46,791 nucleotides of DNA from a virus. Position 1 is the first letter of the stretch. Each line of letters begins with the position of its first letter. The notes under the pieces are model-generated. The model had not been told where the DNA came from and searched no databases. It was given only the letters and a program-made list of their open reading frames with translations. Position numbers and translations under genes: made by a program. This document shows, piece after piece, positions 19,001 to 27,700 of this stretch. The stretch covers positions 1-46,791 of the IMG/VR virus record IMGVR_UViG_3300020478_000923; one strand, given 5' to 3'.

Positions 19001-22000
19001 AATTTTGCTACAGTTACTTTAACATCATCTTCATTAACATAACCTGCTGTTTCTATATATTCTACAGTTGTGGAACGTTTAGGAAACGGTTTATGTGTAT
19101 AATTGTTTGGTTTAAGATAAACTTCAAACGGACGTAGACGATAAATTAAATCAGTTTCAATACCTGTAACAGTATCAACTAGTTCAACTGGTTGAGGCGA
19201 TAATTTAAAATTAGCTTCGTCTAATTTAAATTCTACTTCTTCAAATCCATCTGCTGAGCCATACTGTCCTAACTTAACAGCCCATTCTTCGTAAAAATCA
19301 ATACTATCTTTCTCTGCACTACTTAAAGCATCAAACAATTTTGTTAAACTATTTTGTGTTCCTTTATCTTGAATATATCCTTGATAAAACTTATACTGAC
19401 TAACATCATCAGTAATAATATTTGAGAGATACGGTCTTTTTTGATACCCAATAAGGTGTTGTGCTATTTTTTGTTGTTCTGTATCAAAGTTATCAGTATC
19501 TAAATCATAATAATCTTTAAATTGTTTTGCTTTATAATCTAAATTCGGGATTAATTTAGAAGTTGGTTTTTCTGCTAATCTCTCCCATTTAGACGCATCA
19601 AAACTTTCTGTTCCAGGACTTTTTTCTGTAGCAACATAAAAGAACTCTTTATATTTTACTGTATCACCTAAAACATAATCTTTATAAGATTGCCATTCAT
19701 TAACAATTGCGTTATCATATATAAAGCCTGGAATATTTAAACTTCCTTTCCAGTCATCAGTTCTATAACCTAAAACTTTAATACGTTCTTGTCTATAACC
19801 AGGTTCTAAATCATAAACAATATCATTAAAAACTGTATGATTATCAATTAAACAAACGTGTTCTGTTTGTATTAATGGCAACTTAACAGCATAGATACCA
19901 TCAGCAGTATTTCGTGTAGTTATTTGAATTTCATTATCATTGTTTCTATAAACTTGGGTAAACTCTGGTTCTAACTTACGACCATCTGCTTTTAAAAGTG
20001 TAAAGTCATGAAAACTATCAAAAATATTGTCTGAAACAAAAAAATCTCTTTTAAATTTTAATCTATTACCTGCTGGACTTAACGTTATAACACTACCTTC
20101 TTTCCAGTTTTGTGTTGTCCAGAATAAAAATTCTTTAGCACTTATCTCCCAATTTTCAACTGCATTAATATCTTTATTAAAGAAGCTAAAATCAAATCCT
20201 TGTAATTCTAAATATTTTCCGTATCCTAGTAAAAAGTCAACAACTTCTTGAATACTTGTTAATAAGGCACCATAAGCTAGTTGTTTAGTACTTTCAAGTA
20301 TAGGCGGAGTAGTTTCAAATTGCCTTCTAAAGATTGCTTCTACGCCACCTGTTACAGGTAATTCAACTAACCTAGCAAAAAAATCTACATTAAATCCATC
20401 TGTACTAGTATGAGCTGTTTTAACTCTATAAAACTCATCACCAAACTGAACTGTTTGTCCAACTACATATACTTGATTTGCTTTCCATTCAAGAAAAGAA
20501 TCTGTAATACCACCTACTCTTGCAACAGGATCATCTGCTAGTTCAATAGCTTTAAGATATGTAAAGTAAGGATTAGATTTATCATAACCTTTTATAACAA
20601 AGCCTGCGGCTTTTTTTTCAATAATAACACCACTATAACTTACTAAATCTACTACCGAACTTTTATTTAAGAATATTTTATAGTTTTCATCAGGAACAAA
20701 AACATTACCTTCATTAAACGGAGTTCTACTATCTAATAATAATTTAAATTTCTCTTGGTGAGTAAATCCAGCAACTTTAAAACCTAATTGATTTTTTAAA
20801 GTTCTTAAGTCAGTTTTATATCCGTTCCAAGTACCTAATGATTCTGAATTAATATAATCACAAATATAATTAACTAATCCTGAAGTATTAACTCTAGTAG
20901 TATCGTTTGATACCATTGGAAAAACTATATCTTTTAATCTAAGTCTTTTATCTGTTTCACTATAAACAATTTCTTTAGCTGGATTTCTAATTATACGTGA
21001 TCTATCAAATCCTAATCCCATAATTTTAGTTGGCTGATTAAGGAGCCAACTACAAATAAATGCAAACGGATATTCACTACTTCTTCGCCAAGCTGTTTCA
21101 GTCGGTGCTTCGTCACCGAATATAAATTCTTTATTTGTAAAAACAAGAACATAATTTTTAGCATAGTTACTATCTAACGGACTTAATAATTTACCTTGTC
21201 CGTCAACAGGAATATGCTTTGTAATATCTTTTCTAGCATACGCGGCCAAATATTTTAATGCTTTGCCGGGTTCTCTAACTACACCATCTTCAATATCTTT
21301 CCATAAAATTTTATTTTCTCTAGTATACGGTGCTGGTCCATATACCGTTTTCCACCATTTTGGTTCAATAGTATAACCTAACATCTCCCAAGGATGAGTA
21401 TGCGGGCGATCAGTATCATATGCTTCTTTATAAATTGCTCGCCAATACCCTGGTAATTTTTTACCACTCGGCGATGTCATAGCACTATAATTAAATGTAA
21501 AGCTATTTGATCTTTCATAAAAATTATGATCTGTATAATCTAAATCACCAACATTAGATAACCAAGCTACAAAATCTGTAATTAATGCTTTATCTCTTGC
21601 CCATTTACTAAATCCTGTATCTCTTGATTCACCACCGATAAATTCATGTATATCTAGAATAGTTGGATCATATTGTAATTTAATATTATTATAAATTCTT
21701 TGTTCTAATTCTAATAATAAATCATCTCTAAAATCACCAAAGCAAACAAAAATGTTACCATCATGACCTTGAATTACTTCTGTTGGTGTTTGATAAGTGT
21801 TATCAATAAATTTCATAGGTTTATATTTTGGATATAAACCTAATTTAGTCGGTGTTGGCGGAATATAACTTCCGTCAGTACTTTTATATTCATAAATTTC
21901 TATAACATCATCAACTGCTTTAGTTGTTGTAACAGTTACAAAGCCTGGATGCTGAGTGTCAAATTTATAATCAATTCCTTCATGTAATTGTATTTTATTT

Positions 22001-24798
22001 TTATAGATATAAACTGCTCTATTAGATAATGTTGTTAAGTTAAAATCTGTTGACAACGCAAAGAATTGTGTATCTTTATCTTTTACAATATGCTTAACTG
22101 TAGAACAAGTTCCTAGGCCAATCATATCACTAAAATAAAATGGCATATCACTAGTTTTATTCTTAACTACTTCTGCCATTACTTTATCAAAATGAGCTAC
22201 TGTTTCTCCTTGGATGCCTGAAGTATTTGCTGTTTGCAGGAAAACCCTTCTAAATTTTCCGTATTCATTACTAGCATATCTAAGTGCTTTAATAATATTT
22301 GCGTTAGTATTAGTAATGTGGTATAAAGCAAGATCAACTTGCCCACTATGTTGTATAAAACGTCGACCATATGGCGTAATATTTCCGATGTCTCTTAAGT
22401 TATTCATGCCGGGCATTTGCCCTTTAAATTCATCGTTATATTCAGTCATTGATTGTACATGATCGTTTACTTCGCCTAAAGTAAAAGCAATCACATTATC
22501 ATTTAACGGATTTCGTTCTAAGTTATAAGGTATTTCATAATAACCTTTATTATTTTTCTTTGTAGCACTATGCGATATAATCTTAACTACATCATCTTTT
22601 ACTAATTTTTTAATAAAAGTAATATAAGCTATACCATTGATTCTATTAATTGAAAAATCTGTTAGGTTATACTTTCTTACATTATTAACATAAACCCTTA
22701 ACCATAAATCATTTAAATCCCCACTACGATTATAAACATCAACAGCAAAATCATTTGTTTGTGTTGAAACAACATATTGCCTTACTACATTCTGTCTACT
22801 GTCAGCAATAGCTTTAGTCCAACCTGATGTATATACAAAAGTATTAAGAGCAGAATAATCTCTCAACAATGTTATATCAGTATTTGCTTTGACTACTGCA
22901 TTGTTTTTTTGATAACTGTATTCTTCACTTAACAAATCAAAATTAAAAAGAATATCTCCTGAATTTTCTAATGCTCTATAACTTAATGAAAATCCTAGCT
23001 CTGGATCTTTAACATTACCAGCACCAAGTTTATAACTAAAAATTTTATTTCCAGTAAATGTTGTTGATGGATAATATGTTGTATTTGATAATGAATAACC
23101 GTTTTTATCAAACAGATCAAATAAAGGTGCTTGGTTTGTAGTAGTTTTATCTTGTCCGGCTTTCCACTTGGTTCCGTTATAATACCACATCTTACCTTTA
23201 TAAACATCACCGTTTCTAACTAATACAGTTTCATTCTCTAACGGAGTTGTATCTGTTGTTTCAATAAGACTGATTTGTCTTACTAAATTATGTGTAATAA
23301 ATTTAACTTTAAAAATTTTTCCGCTTACTCTACTATCAGGATCAGCAGTAAACAAGATACGCATATTATCAACAAGATCAATACCGTCAATATTATATCC
23401 TACTGCACCTTCAATATTTGAAAATACATCTTTAGTAAATGTATCTAATAAATCAATATCTTCTTTAGCACTAGTTCCAAAATTATATAATTTTATTCCA
23501 GCATCAAATTCAATGATAGGTCGTTTGGCTCTAAAATTTTGATCTAATTCAACTGGTGTTCCAGAAAGCGTTGCGGCTTTTTCAATTACTTCTCTATGAA
23601 ACCATCTATTATAACGTGACCATGGATTTCTACTTTTAGATGCTTTATTAACTACAAGATAATCTTTTACTCCTGCAAAACTATTAGCATTACTATACGG
23701 TAATCTATCAAACCCTACAGTATCAAAGGGTACAGGTTTATCTGTTGAATATGTAGCTGGTATTTCTAAATCTTTTTCATGGACTAACTTAATTTCAGTT
23801 CCAACACCTTCAACATACCATTCTCCTTCGGCATACTTTGCTGGTGTTACAGTTCCTTGAAAATAAACTTTCATACCGTTTGAGAAAGCTATTCCACCAG
23901 TACTTGTGTAAGTTTTTTTACCTAAAATTTCAGCTTCAACATCTATTGCTGTATTTTCAAATGCATCTGCAATTTGTATCAATCCACTTGCATTAATGTC
24001 ATTTCCATTTACATAATATAAAGTATCAGGAGCATTATCAGGAATTGTCCAAGTAATAGTCCCGATATCAACAGTTTGTGTACTATCATCAGTTCCTTTA
24101 GTAAACAATAAACTATTATCTAACGAACGTGCAGTTCTAAAAGTTAATGGCATACCAGGTGCATTAATCTCAAAAATATAAGTTTGCCCTCTATATAATT
24201 TTAATGTAGGATTAGATGTTAAACCGTCTGGTGTAAAAATATAACTATTATTGTCTATGTTATCTTTTTTAGTTACTTTATAAGTACTTGTAATATCTTT
24301 AGCTTGACCAACAATACCTATACCTATTGGACCATTTGGTAACCAATAATATTCTCTAAAGTTTGTAAACTTATCCCAATCAATATGGGGGTTCCAAGCA
24401 TAGTATTCTTGACTATTAAGTTTACTATGATCATCTACAGTACCGCCAAAGGCTCTTATTTGATTAATATAATCATTATAATCTTTATAAAAAGTAACAT
24501 TGTTTAGTTTATCTTTTACTACTGCCGCAGATTCTAATTGATAATTTTCTCGATCAGCACTATGTTCAGTAATATACGTATCGTTAGCCTTGTATGATTT
24601 GGCAGTATCACGGCCAAAATATCCGGCTAATTTTTCTGCTACACCCGGTTGTGTTAATTGATCTAATGTAGCGTTAAGAAACTTTTTATTTGTTATGGTA
24701 CGAAAGTATCTAGGAAGTAACTCCGCACTTTTCCTACGTGGGGGTGTTTTACCACCAGTTGGTAATGGATATTCATGTTGATCGTCAGTAAAAGGCAT
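10069..24798 (-). CDS. Giant baseplate/tail structural protein, 4909 aa
   Basis: One uninterrupted frame of 14.7 kb, overlapping the gp6 stop as TAATG. It occupies the place after gp6 where T4 has further wedge genes (7, 8, 10), so it may supply one or more of those functions, but I see no clear match to them. Rough layout: N-terminal 1-1400 with blocks such as FREYYWLPNGPIG and YTIEPKWWKTVYGPAPYT; four CBM5/12-like segments near 1446, 1713, 2198 and 2804; FG-GAP propeller-type blades between about 2105 and 3060 (KFGSSIALTDDGKHLVIGAP, GFGDAVAISDDGTMVAIGAP); GxGYxxPP glycine-rich repeats near 3499, 3863 and 3903; and from about 3960 to the end at least seven GDG(S/T)-type beta repeats. There is no signal peptide, membrane segment or protease motif. 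Predicted mass is above 500 kDa. Virion role is strongly inferred from context and composition. Confidence 0.85.
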   Translation of the reverse strand: MPFTDDQHEYPLPTGGKTPPRRKSAELLPRYFRTITNKKFLNATLDQLTQPGVAEKLAGYFGRDTAKSYKANDTYITEHSADRENYQLESAAVVKDKLNNVTFYKDYNDYINQIRAFGGTVDDHSKLNSQEYYAWNPHIDWDKFTNFREYYWLPNGPIGIGIVGQAKDITSTYKVTKKDNIDNNSYIFTPDGLTSNPTLKLYRGQTYIFEINAPGMPLTFRTARSLDNSLLFTKGTDDSTQTVDIGTITWTIPDNAPDTLYYVNGNDINASGLIQIADAFENTAIDVEAEILGKKTYTSTGGIAFSNGMKVYFQGTVTPAKYAEGEWYVEGVGTEIKLVHEKDLEIPATYSTDKPVPFDTVGFDRLPYSNANSFAGVKDYLVVNKASKSRNPWSRYNRWFHREVIEKAATLSGTPVELDQNFRAKRPIIEFDAGIKLYNFGTSAKEDIDLLDTFTKDVFSNIEGAVGYNIDGIDLVDNMRILFTADPDSRVSGKIFKVKFITHNLVRQISLIETTDTTPLENETVLVRNGDVYKGKMWYYNGTKWKAGQDKTTTNQAPLFDLFDKNGYSLSNTTYYPSTTFTGNKIFSYKLGAGNVKDPELGFSLSYRALENSGDILFNFDLLSEEYSYQKNNAVVKANTDITLLRDYSALNTFVYTSGWTKAIADSRQNVVRQYVVSTQTNDFAVDVYNRSGDLNDLWLRVYVNNVRKYNLTDFSINRINGIAYITFIKKLVKDDVVKIISHSATKKNNKGYYEIPYNLERNPLNDNVIAFTLGEVNDHVQSMTEYNDEFKGQMPGMNNLRDIGNITPYGRRFIQHSGQVDLALYHITNTNANIIKALRYASNEYGKFRRVFLQTANTSGIQGETVAHFDKVMAEVVKNKTSDMPFYFSDMIGLGTCSTVKHIVKDKDTQFFALSTDFNLTTLSNRAVYIYKNKIQLHEGIDYKFDTQHPGFVTVTTTKAVDDVIEIYEYKSTDGSYIPPTPTKLGLYPKYKPMKFIDNTYQTPTEVIQGHDGNIFVCFGDFRDDLLLELEQRIYNNIKLQYDPTILDIHEFIGGESRDTGFSKWARDKALITDFVAWLSNVGDLDYTDHNFYERSNSFTFNYSAMTSPSGKKLPGYWRAIYKEAYDTDRPHTHPWEMLGYTIEPKWWKTVYGPAPYTRENKILWKDIEDGVVREPGKALKYLAAYARKDITKHIPVDGQGKLLSPLDSNYAKNYVLVFTNKEFIFGDEAPTETAWRRSSEYPFAFICSWLLNQPTKIMGLGFDRSRIIRNPAKEIVYSETDKRLRLKDIVFPMVSNDTTRVNTSGLVNYICDYINSESLGTWNGYKTDLRTLKNQLGFKVAGFTHQEKFKLLLDSRTPFNEGNVFVPDENYKIFLNKSSVVDLVSYSGVIIEKKAAGFVIKGYDKSNPYFTYLKAIELADDPVARVGGITDSFLEWKANQVYVVGQTVQFGDEFYRVKTAHTSTDGFNVDFFARLVELPVTGGVEAIFRRQFETTPPILESTKQLAYGALLTSIQEVVDFLLGYGKYLELQGFDFSFFNKDINAVENWEISAKEFLFWTTQNWKEGSVITLSPAGNRLKFKRDFFVSDNIFDSFHDFTLLKADGRKLEPEFTQVYRNNDNEIQITTRNTADGIYAVKLPLIQTEHVCLIDNHTVFNDIVYDLEPGYRQERIKVLGYRTDDWKGSLNIPGFIYDNAIVNEWQSYKDYVLGDTVKYKEFFYVATEKSPGTESFDASKWERLAEKPTSKLIPNLDYKAKQFKDYYDLDTDNFDTEQQKIAQHLIGYQKRPYLSNIITDDVSQYKFYQGYIQDKGTQNSLTKLFDALSSAEKDSIDFYEEWAVKLGQYGSADGFEEVEFKLDEANFKLSPQPVELVDTVTGIETDLIYRLRPFEVYLKPNNYTHKPFPKRSTTVEYIETAGYVNEDDVKVTVAKFDDILTLTTSSLNVGEYIWVGTKKTTWDVLKYIRSTDRVISVTSDKDAKTTTIKVNTQARYSKDDIVGILDVTGAEKFFKVKEVSLDNIICYENGTTADVETADGFITKFTSARVATMLDANTRVINSELQNGEKIWVDNDDTGTWAVLQNKPTYSSHQFISNLETGEGHEFGQLIATDDRNTILIASAVGQEKVHVFNRVADNVNYYHRQTIEAPTDLYTGSGKFGSSIALTDDGKHLVIGAPEASNVKTKFKGDFDGGVSYVAGEIVRYLEAYWEAQFPIAAATGALTFPSYWSTAFIEEANYDAVNNSYPDIVYAIRGDYGLDVTTDHMLIRAPVAQYDGSAVGDKLVLNWNEFSQNYPTGILPWGSTGPGVAAIEGQKVIAQKIDAVLYVDNLIRTPSVGDALSSDTAIGEVAYIRVVNISQAIIYMRDVSGAFSSTDTIYLNAQSCGTFTLVKPTSAADTFGGWWKIDGIPSFTTTVTSAQEITVPNLVGQDFITQAESRSPVLFGNTSDDIRALSLVTDPSRGGRLGHLSYYDKNGLPNLSELWFIRGPKAVTDTLNATDTFTMWVNTIRGGVAPISVFDPVSLGLPFTYLNKSHTVHDVWDGFVDVTFTNFDNSGNPYIPQEGQTIIDDTTGATAEVTYLQEQLLTCRLYVKNRVGTFSFGNNNSATSTISIKDAISPGVNRLSGRLDHADMDSSIAGKMVIVKNTDSSQLPVTSSTFQNDLEVHFYSSSTVSGIARTPNYPTPLNKDWKQKYNIPVHTNGTASTYTNEGVILTYEKTANGEYSLNYGYTSEHNNNNKEFGTQVHWATNKELHTLYVSTKDINTVGNAGRIYFFNHGTAPDGSGCDYAYGKDKNYRGVFNISNSYYENDIVLYQQFFYQSKTNLTPGAFNPTVWTKLSTNIDYVGYIPNDTSLVVDGVTVLDQTTLKNFGKTFTSNKDGNVLAVVAEFTNSDPKVLIYRLNNGHYEFSQAIVTPVTGIGFGDAVAISDDGTMVAIGAPLQDEVETNNGAVYVYRLVSGSFIWSQTLYSPENDVAERFGATIDFDKNNLAVSSRGGDLISTTTFDANTTVLPTSWDNNLTNFKTANEDSGQVLIFQRFNNTLLYSEKFVYNNPVTRRFGDIILFTDNHVYVSMPELTITTGNNYQGTIIDFRRERNVLSWQKLRYPLDQINVSQFKGVFVYDTAKNLLASQIDYIDPIQGKVAGAAEEEISYKTLYDPATYTVGGTNVVVDEGSAWGQDKVGRIWWDLSTVKYHNPYQGSIIYQTATWNKLFKGASIDIYEWVETTLKPSQWSTLADTEEGLAQGISGQPKFTDDSVLSSIKVFNKQAQSFSTKYFYWVKNKKHIPNVEWRKTSAFDVAQLIEDPKAQGYKFAALYSDNRFALYNCESLFNAENSAVNFRYWTIDNYTNIHNEYQLISEGLATSRPKADVEAKWWDSLVGWDKKYRAVPDTELSPKERYGALNRPRQSWFVNRLEAVKQLIERVNRIIKKEILVDEYNIESLKQVDPLPTIHSGKFDQSVDTYAEIVFVGTANVKQAVLTPIWKNGRLDRVEITDPGRGYKVPPTYEFAKVGNGRGAELIITLDTLGKISTVTVKHPGRDYATTTVLTVRKYSTLVKADENINGKWSLHTYNTTTMAWERTDSQSFNVPDFWDYADWYAPGYNEFTNITYLINESYQLTALEDNIGDIIKIKNIGSGGWLLLRKVNTVADVDYTTNYETIGREKGTIQFSSGLYNYPVWNIGYDSLSYDTSDYDNQPVQEFRIILEALRDDIFVNDLAVEYNKLFVSSLRYVLSEQRMIDWGFKTSFLKARHNIGELAEKVTFQNDNLPSYEKFVEETKPYKTKIREYLTSYTKLDKTNSVVTDFDLPPAYDIQAGKIIPPSLKVKDDALYGVDPGLVNYPNRHWKDNLGYEVVMMQIKDGGTGYLEPPVITLTGGGGTGAKAQAYIGTGGKITWIKMTSVGKGYLSAPTVSINGTQSEGGKPAVLSAKLGNGKIRNAHIISKFDRVTGTFLITTLEETETFTGNASQQTFSLKWPMDLRPAQIYITVSGIESLTSEYTFKNVAENTKGYTRYKGEITFTEPPKNLASIVIKYSKDVNMLQAQDRINLFYKPTDGQLGNDIAQLMDGIDYGGVEVRSFDFGGGAGWFSQPWFTSTWDTFDNTYEDEVFTLDGSTNVFALSKPLENGVTYNVYKNGVRVDDPQWDGSTIGVIGNPNAVMESIVGDGTTQTIHLNEELIPTVANDVIIIRKATSDGSFIPDPDAYDTALQGGDLTYSTAKGILSEEIVVDGDGFVTPLTSKGPEELVPGQIMDTVDFKVYDRTADGSSIINSNNYIGDGTNKNFSIDQLPSSNEDIFVKVDGTILKAPTGFTINYKLKRVEFVTAPASGKVVHISTFSNNGEKVLDLDTFIGDGSTTQFVTPVVYKTGLSYTLTVDGETVQTDLSETDSTFETKNRAVFKLGTIPNDGAVIQYAIYESSAKAFSQITTDSFTGNGVNKEFTLSQTPFTSEPTSQNIIVRVGNKFLDAGINQQFKVISTREYQLRQWQVSTATISAENVRVFLNGVEQALNTTWRWDTFNGAVVLNTDVGNTGDTLEVFVIDSGAYQMGYFDSGTSLFVKTPNKVYLDTAPTNGDVVTVYQFSKHDIRKIEREVFDVVARNAVTIGTDSYTEYHQLTNGIIRLREEAIDAHYVWVTLNQVALTPSVDYYVTDDRKHIRIVVDIDANDKIEIIHFTNPVIIPKFGFRIFKDMLNRTHYKRLGDSNKYTLAEDLNWYDSKIIVTNYDSLPLPNKDKGIPGILFVNGERIEYYLKEGGAIRQLRRGTLGTGIAEKHSKGSDVFDQSPPQTMPYKDEILTQVFTADGSTKAITVDFVPKSVNDFEIFVAGKRLRKNAISSFDKTVDLDSPEADVTLPAEFSVDGTTSTVTMLNTPPINSKIIVVRKLGRTWTDSGVPLHRQENNIGRFLRSKEVTLPK

Positions 24799-27700
24799 TA
24801 GACGTTATTACTCCCAGAGCTTGATGTAATAGTACCTGATGTATATGTACCAGCACTTTGTATACCTGAATTAGTCGATGTTGCAACAGTTAAAACTTTA
24901 CCTGAAGCTTTTAATCTACTTGCTGTAATGGCATCTATTACTTCAACATTATCAACAGTTGCTCCACTTATAAAAATTTCATCTGATTCAGATTTAATCT
25001 CATACAAACTACCAAACCCTTGCGATTGTTGGTTAGGAACAATTACAATTGTTACTAACTCAGGTGCAACAGTGGCCATAATAAAAGTACTCAACTCTGA
25101 GAAATAAAACGTGTCTCCAAAATCCCAATTATCTAAAGCAAAGAATTGGTTAATTGCTGAAATAACTTTTGCCTTAATTGCGTTAGTATTAACAACTTGG
25201 TCTGGATTTTTAACTATTTTAATTGTTGCTTGTAAATCTAAATCAGCTTTTGCACCAAATAAAACTTTATACTTTACAGGATGATAAATTACATCATCAC
25301 TAATTGATTTAATTTTATTAATTTCAGATCCATAATTATTAAACAGATTATCACTACTTGCAGGCAATGGTTTAGTTGTTAATGTTCCATCTAAATATTC
25401 TCTAAACGAATCGTCATAACTTTTTGTTAATAGATATGTGTCGATAAGATTACTGCTACTTGGATCGATTCTATTATCATCATCTGCCGCGTGTACATAT
25501 TGGAATTTAAGTTTATCCCTTCCAACAAACGCTCTATAATCAGTAGTTAATACCAATACGCCGGATGTTAAAGTTTTAAATACATTTTCTGTAACTAGAT
25601 AAAATACTTGTCCGTCAGTATACTGACTTAATGCACCTACAACACTTTCTGATTGCTTTACATTAATAACTGCTCCGTCAATGTAACTATAATCTTCAAG
25701 TCCATCAGTAGTAATATATTTCTTCTGGAAAATATATTTTGTTAATGGGCTTACTGTTTCATTAACAATTTCAATAAAAGTTTCCGGATCGTCAACTATT
25801 CCATCTTCGTCTGCATCATAAAAACTTACTTCAATTTTTTTACTATCAACATATCCATCAGCATCACGATATGCATCACTAATTTCCCATTTATGTTCTA
25901 ATGTGAATGGCGTTAATGAATCAGGTTTTAAGTTAATAGACAAAACTGAAATTTTATCTTTAATAATTTGTCCTGTTTTATTATCAAATATTTTATCGGA
26001 ACTATCATAATAAAATCTAATTTCTTTATCACTTTCAAAAATATATCTTAAGCCTCGATATGTGATTGTATATTTTTCACCATCTGTTTCAAACAATAAC
26101 AACCAACTTGCATCTAATTGTTGATTAGTAGTATCACCTGTTTTTCCTAGACTAAATTCTCCAAGAATATTTAAATTATTTTCAACAACAACTCGCCATT
26201 GTCGTAAATTAATATCATACCTTAACCCAAATGTTTTATTAGCAAATAACTGATCAATTATTTGTGTTTTTACATTTGCTATAAGTGTTTTAGAAAACTT
26301 AGGTACAATTTGACTTAAAACAGCATTTGTTGGAATAACATCATTAAGTATAATCGGACCTGTACCATCTGTATTATCAATAGCACCATCTCCAGCAATA
26401 CTAACTACTTTAACCCATTTATAATTTAAAGATCCTATATGATCTGCGGCTCCGGCCATTAATGTACCATCTTCCATAAAATGATAGCCTGCCGGTGGTA
26501 AAAATTTTATTAACGTTCCTTCTTCAAGGAATCTTAATGCACTACCTGTAAAACTACCAACTTGAAATCTTGTTGAATCTACATCTTGAATATGTCCAGT
26601 TGTTATATTCGTTCCCTTTGTAGTTTGTACCCAACTTGCTCCTAAATCCGAAACAATAGTTTTAGGAAAATTTGTCAAATAATAATTTAATAATTGCTTT
26701 TCAGCTAAAATAGGTATAATAGTTTCTTCTACAATTCCTTCAAGGTCTATTTTTGTTGTATATGTAAAATCTTTATATTTTGTTAATGTTTCTTTATACA
26801 CAACTCCGTCATTACCAAATAAGTTTGTACTAGAATATTTTCCTGTACTATCTAATAAATCAAAATAGCGTGAAACACCACTTGATGTTCTATTAACACT
26901 TTTAACTTTAATAATTTCTTGACTAATTCTTAATGGTGCAACTTGATAATCTTCGCCAGTGACCATTCTATTTTGTGTATAATAAGTTGCTGGAGCATTC
27001 TCACGAATACTTGCATTTGTTTCAGTAGTAGTTGCATTATCTATAGTATACTTTAATGACAATGTTACGTTTAATGTTTCTTGATTTCCTGTTGTTGATG
27101 TATAAGGAACAGCTATTCCTACTGAAGTCATATCTGCTGGAATAATACTATACGCTTGATTAATACTTGTTCTGTAATAAACTCTAAAATCACCTTTAGG
27201 TAAGTTTCCAAAGGTACCGTCTGAAAATATTAAATTAATTTTATCTTGTGATTGTGTAAGAACAGCATAAATGTTTCTAACACTTTTTCGTAAACTATTA
27301 TAAACAATATTATTACCTTCAATTGCATCAACTCTAGTCCATAACTCAGATTCTGAACCAATTGAATTTAATTTATAAAGCCATACATCTGTATCATTAA
27401 TATTAGTGGCATCAAGAGCAATTGTCTGATTAGAACTTGGTGAATCTACAGTAAATGTACCTTGGTCTAATGTCCCTTGTCTAAAATGACAAAAATATCC
27501 ACTATTAGAACTTCCTGGTCCTCGGCCATCATCTCTATATAGGAATGCTAAACTATTTCCAGGTAAAGGTGGTTCTTCAGATATAGTACCACTAATAACA
27601 TCAGCTGATGTTATTTGAAACTGAAGATTTCTTCCATCAACATTTTTACTAAAACCATAAACAGGAACATCTGTATTACTTGCTCTATATCGATATTGAT

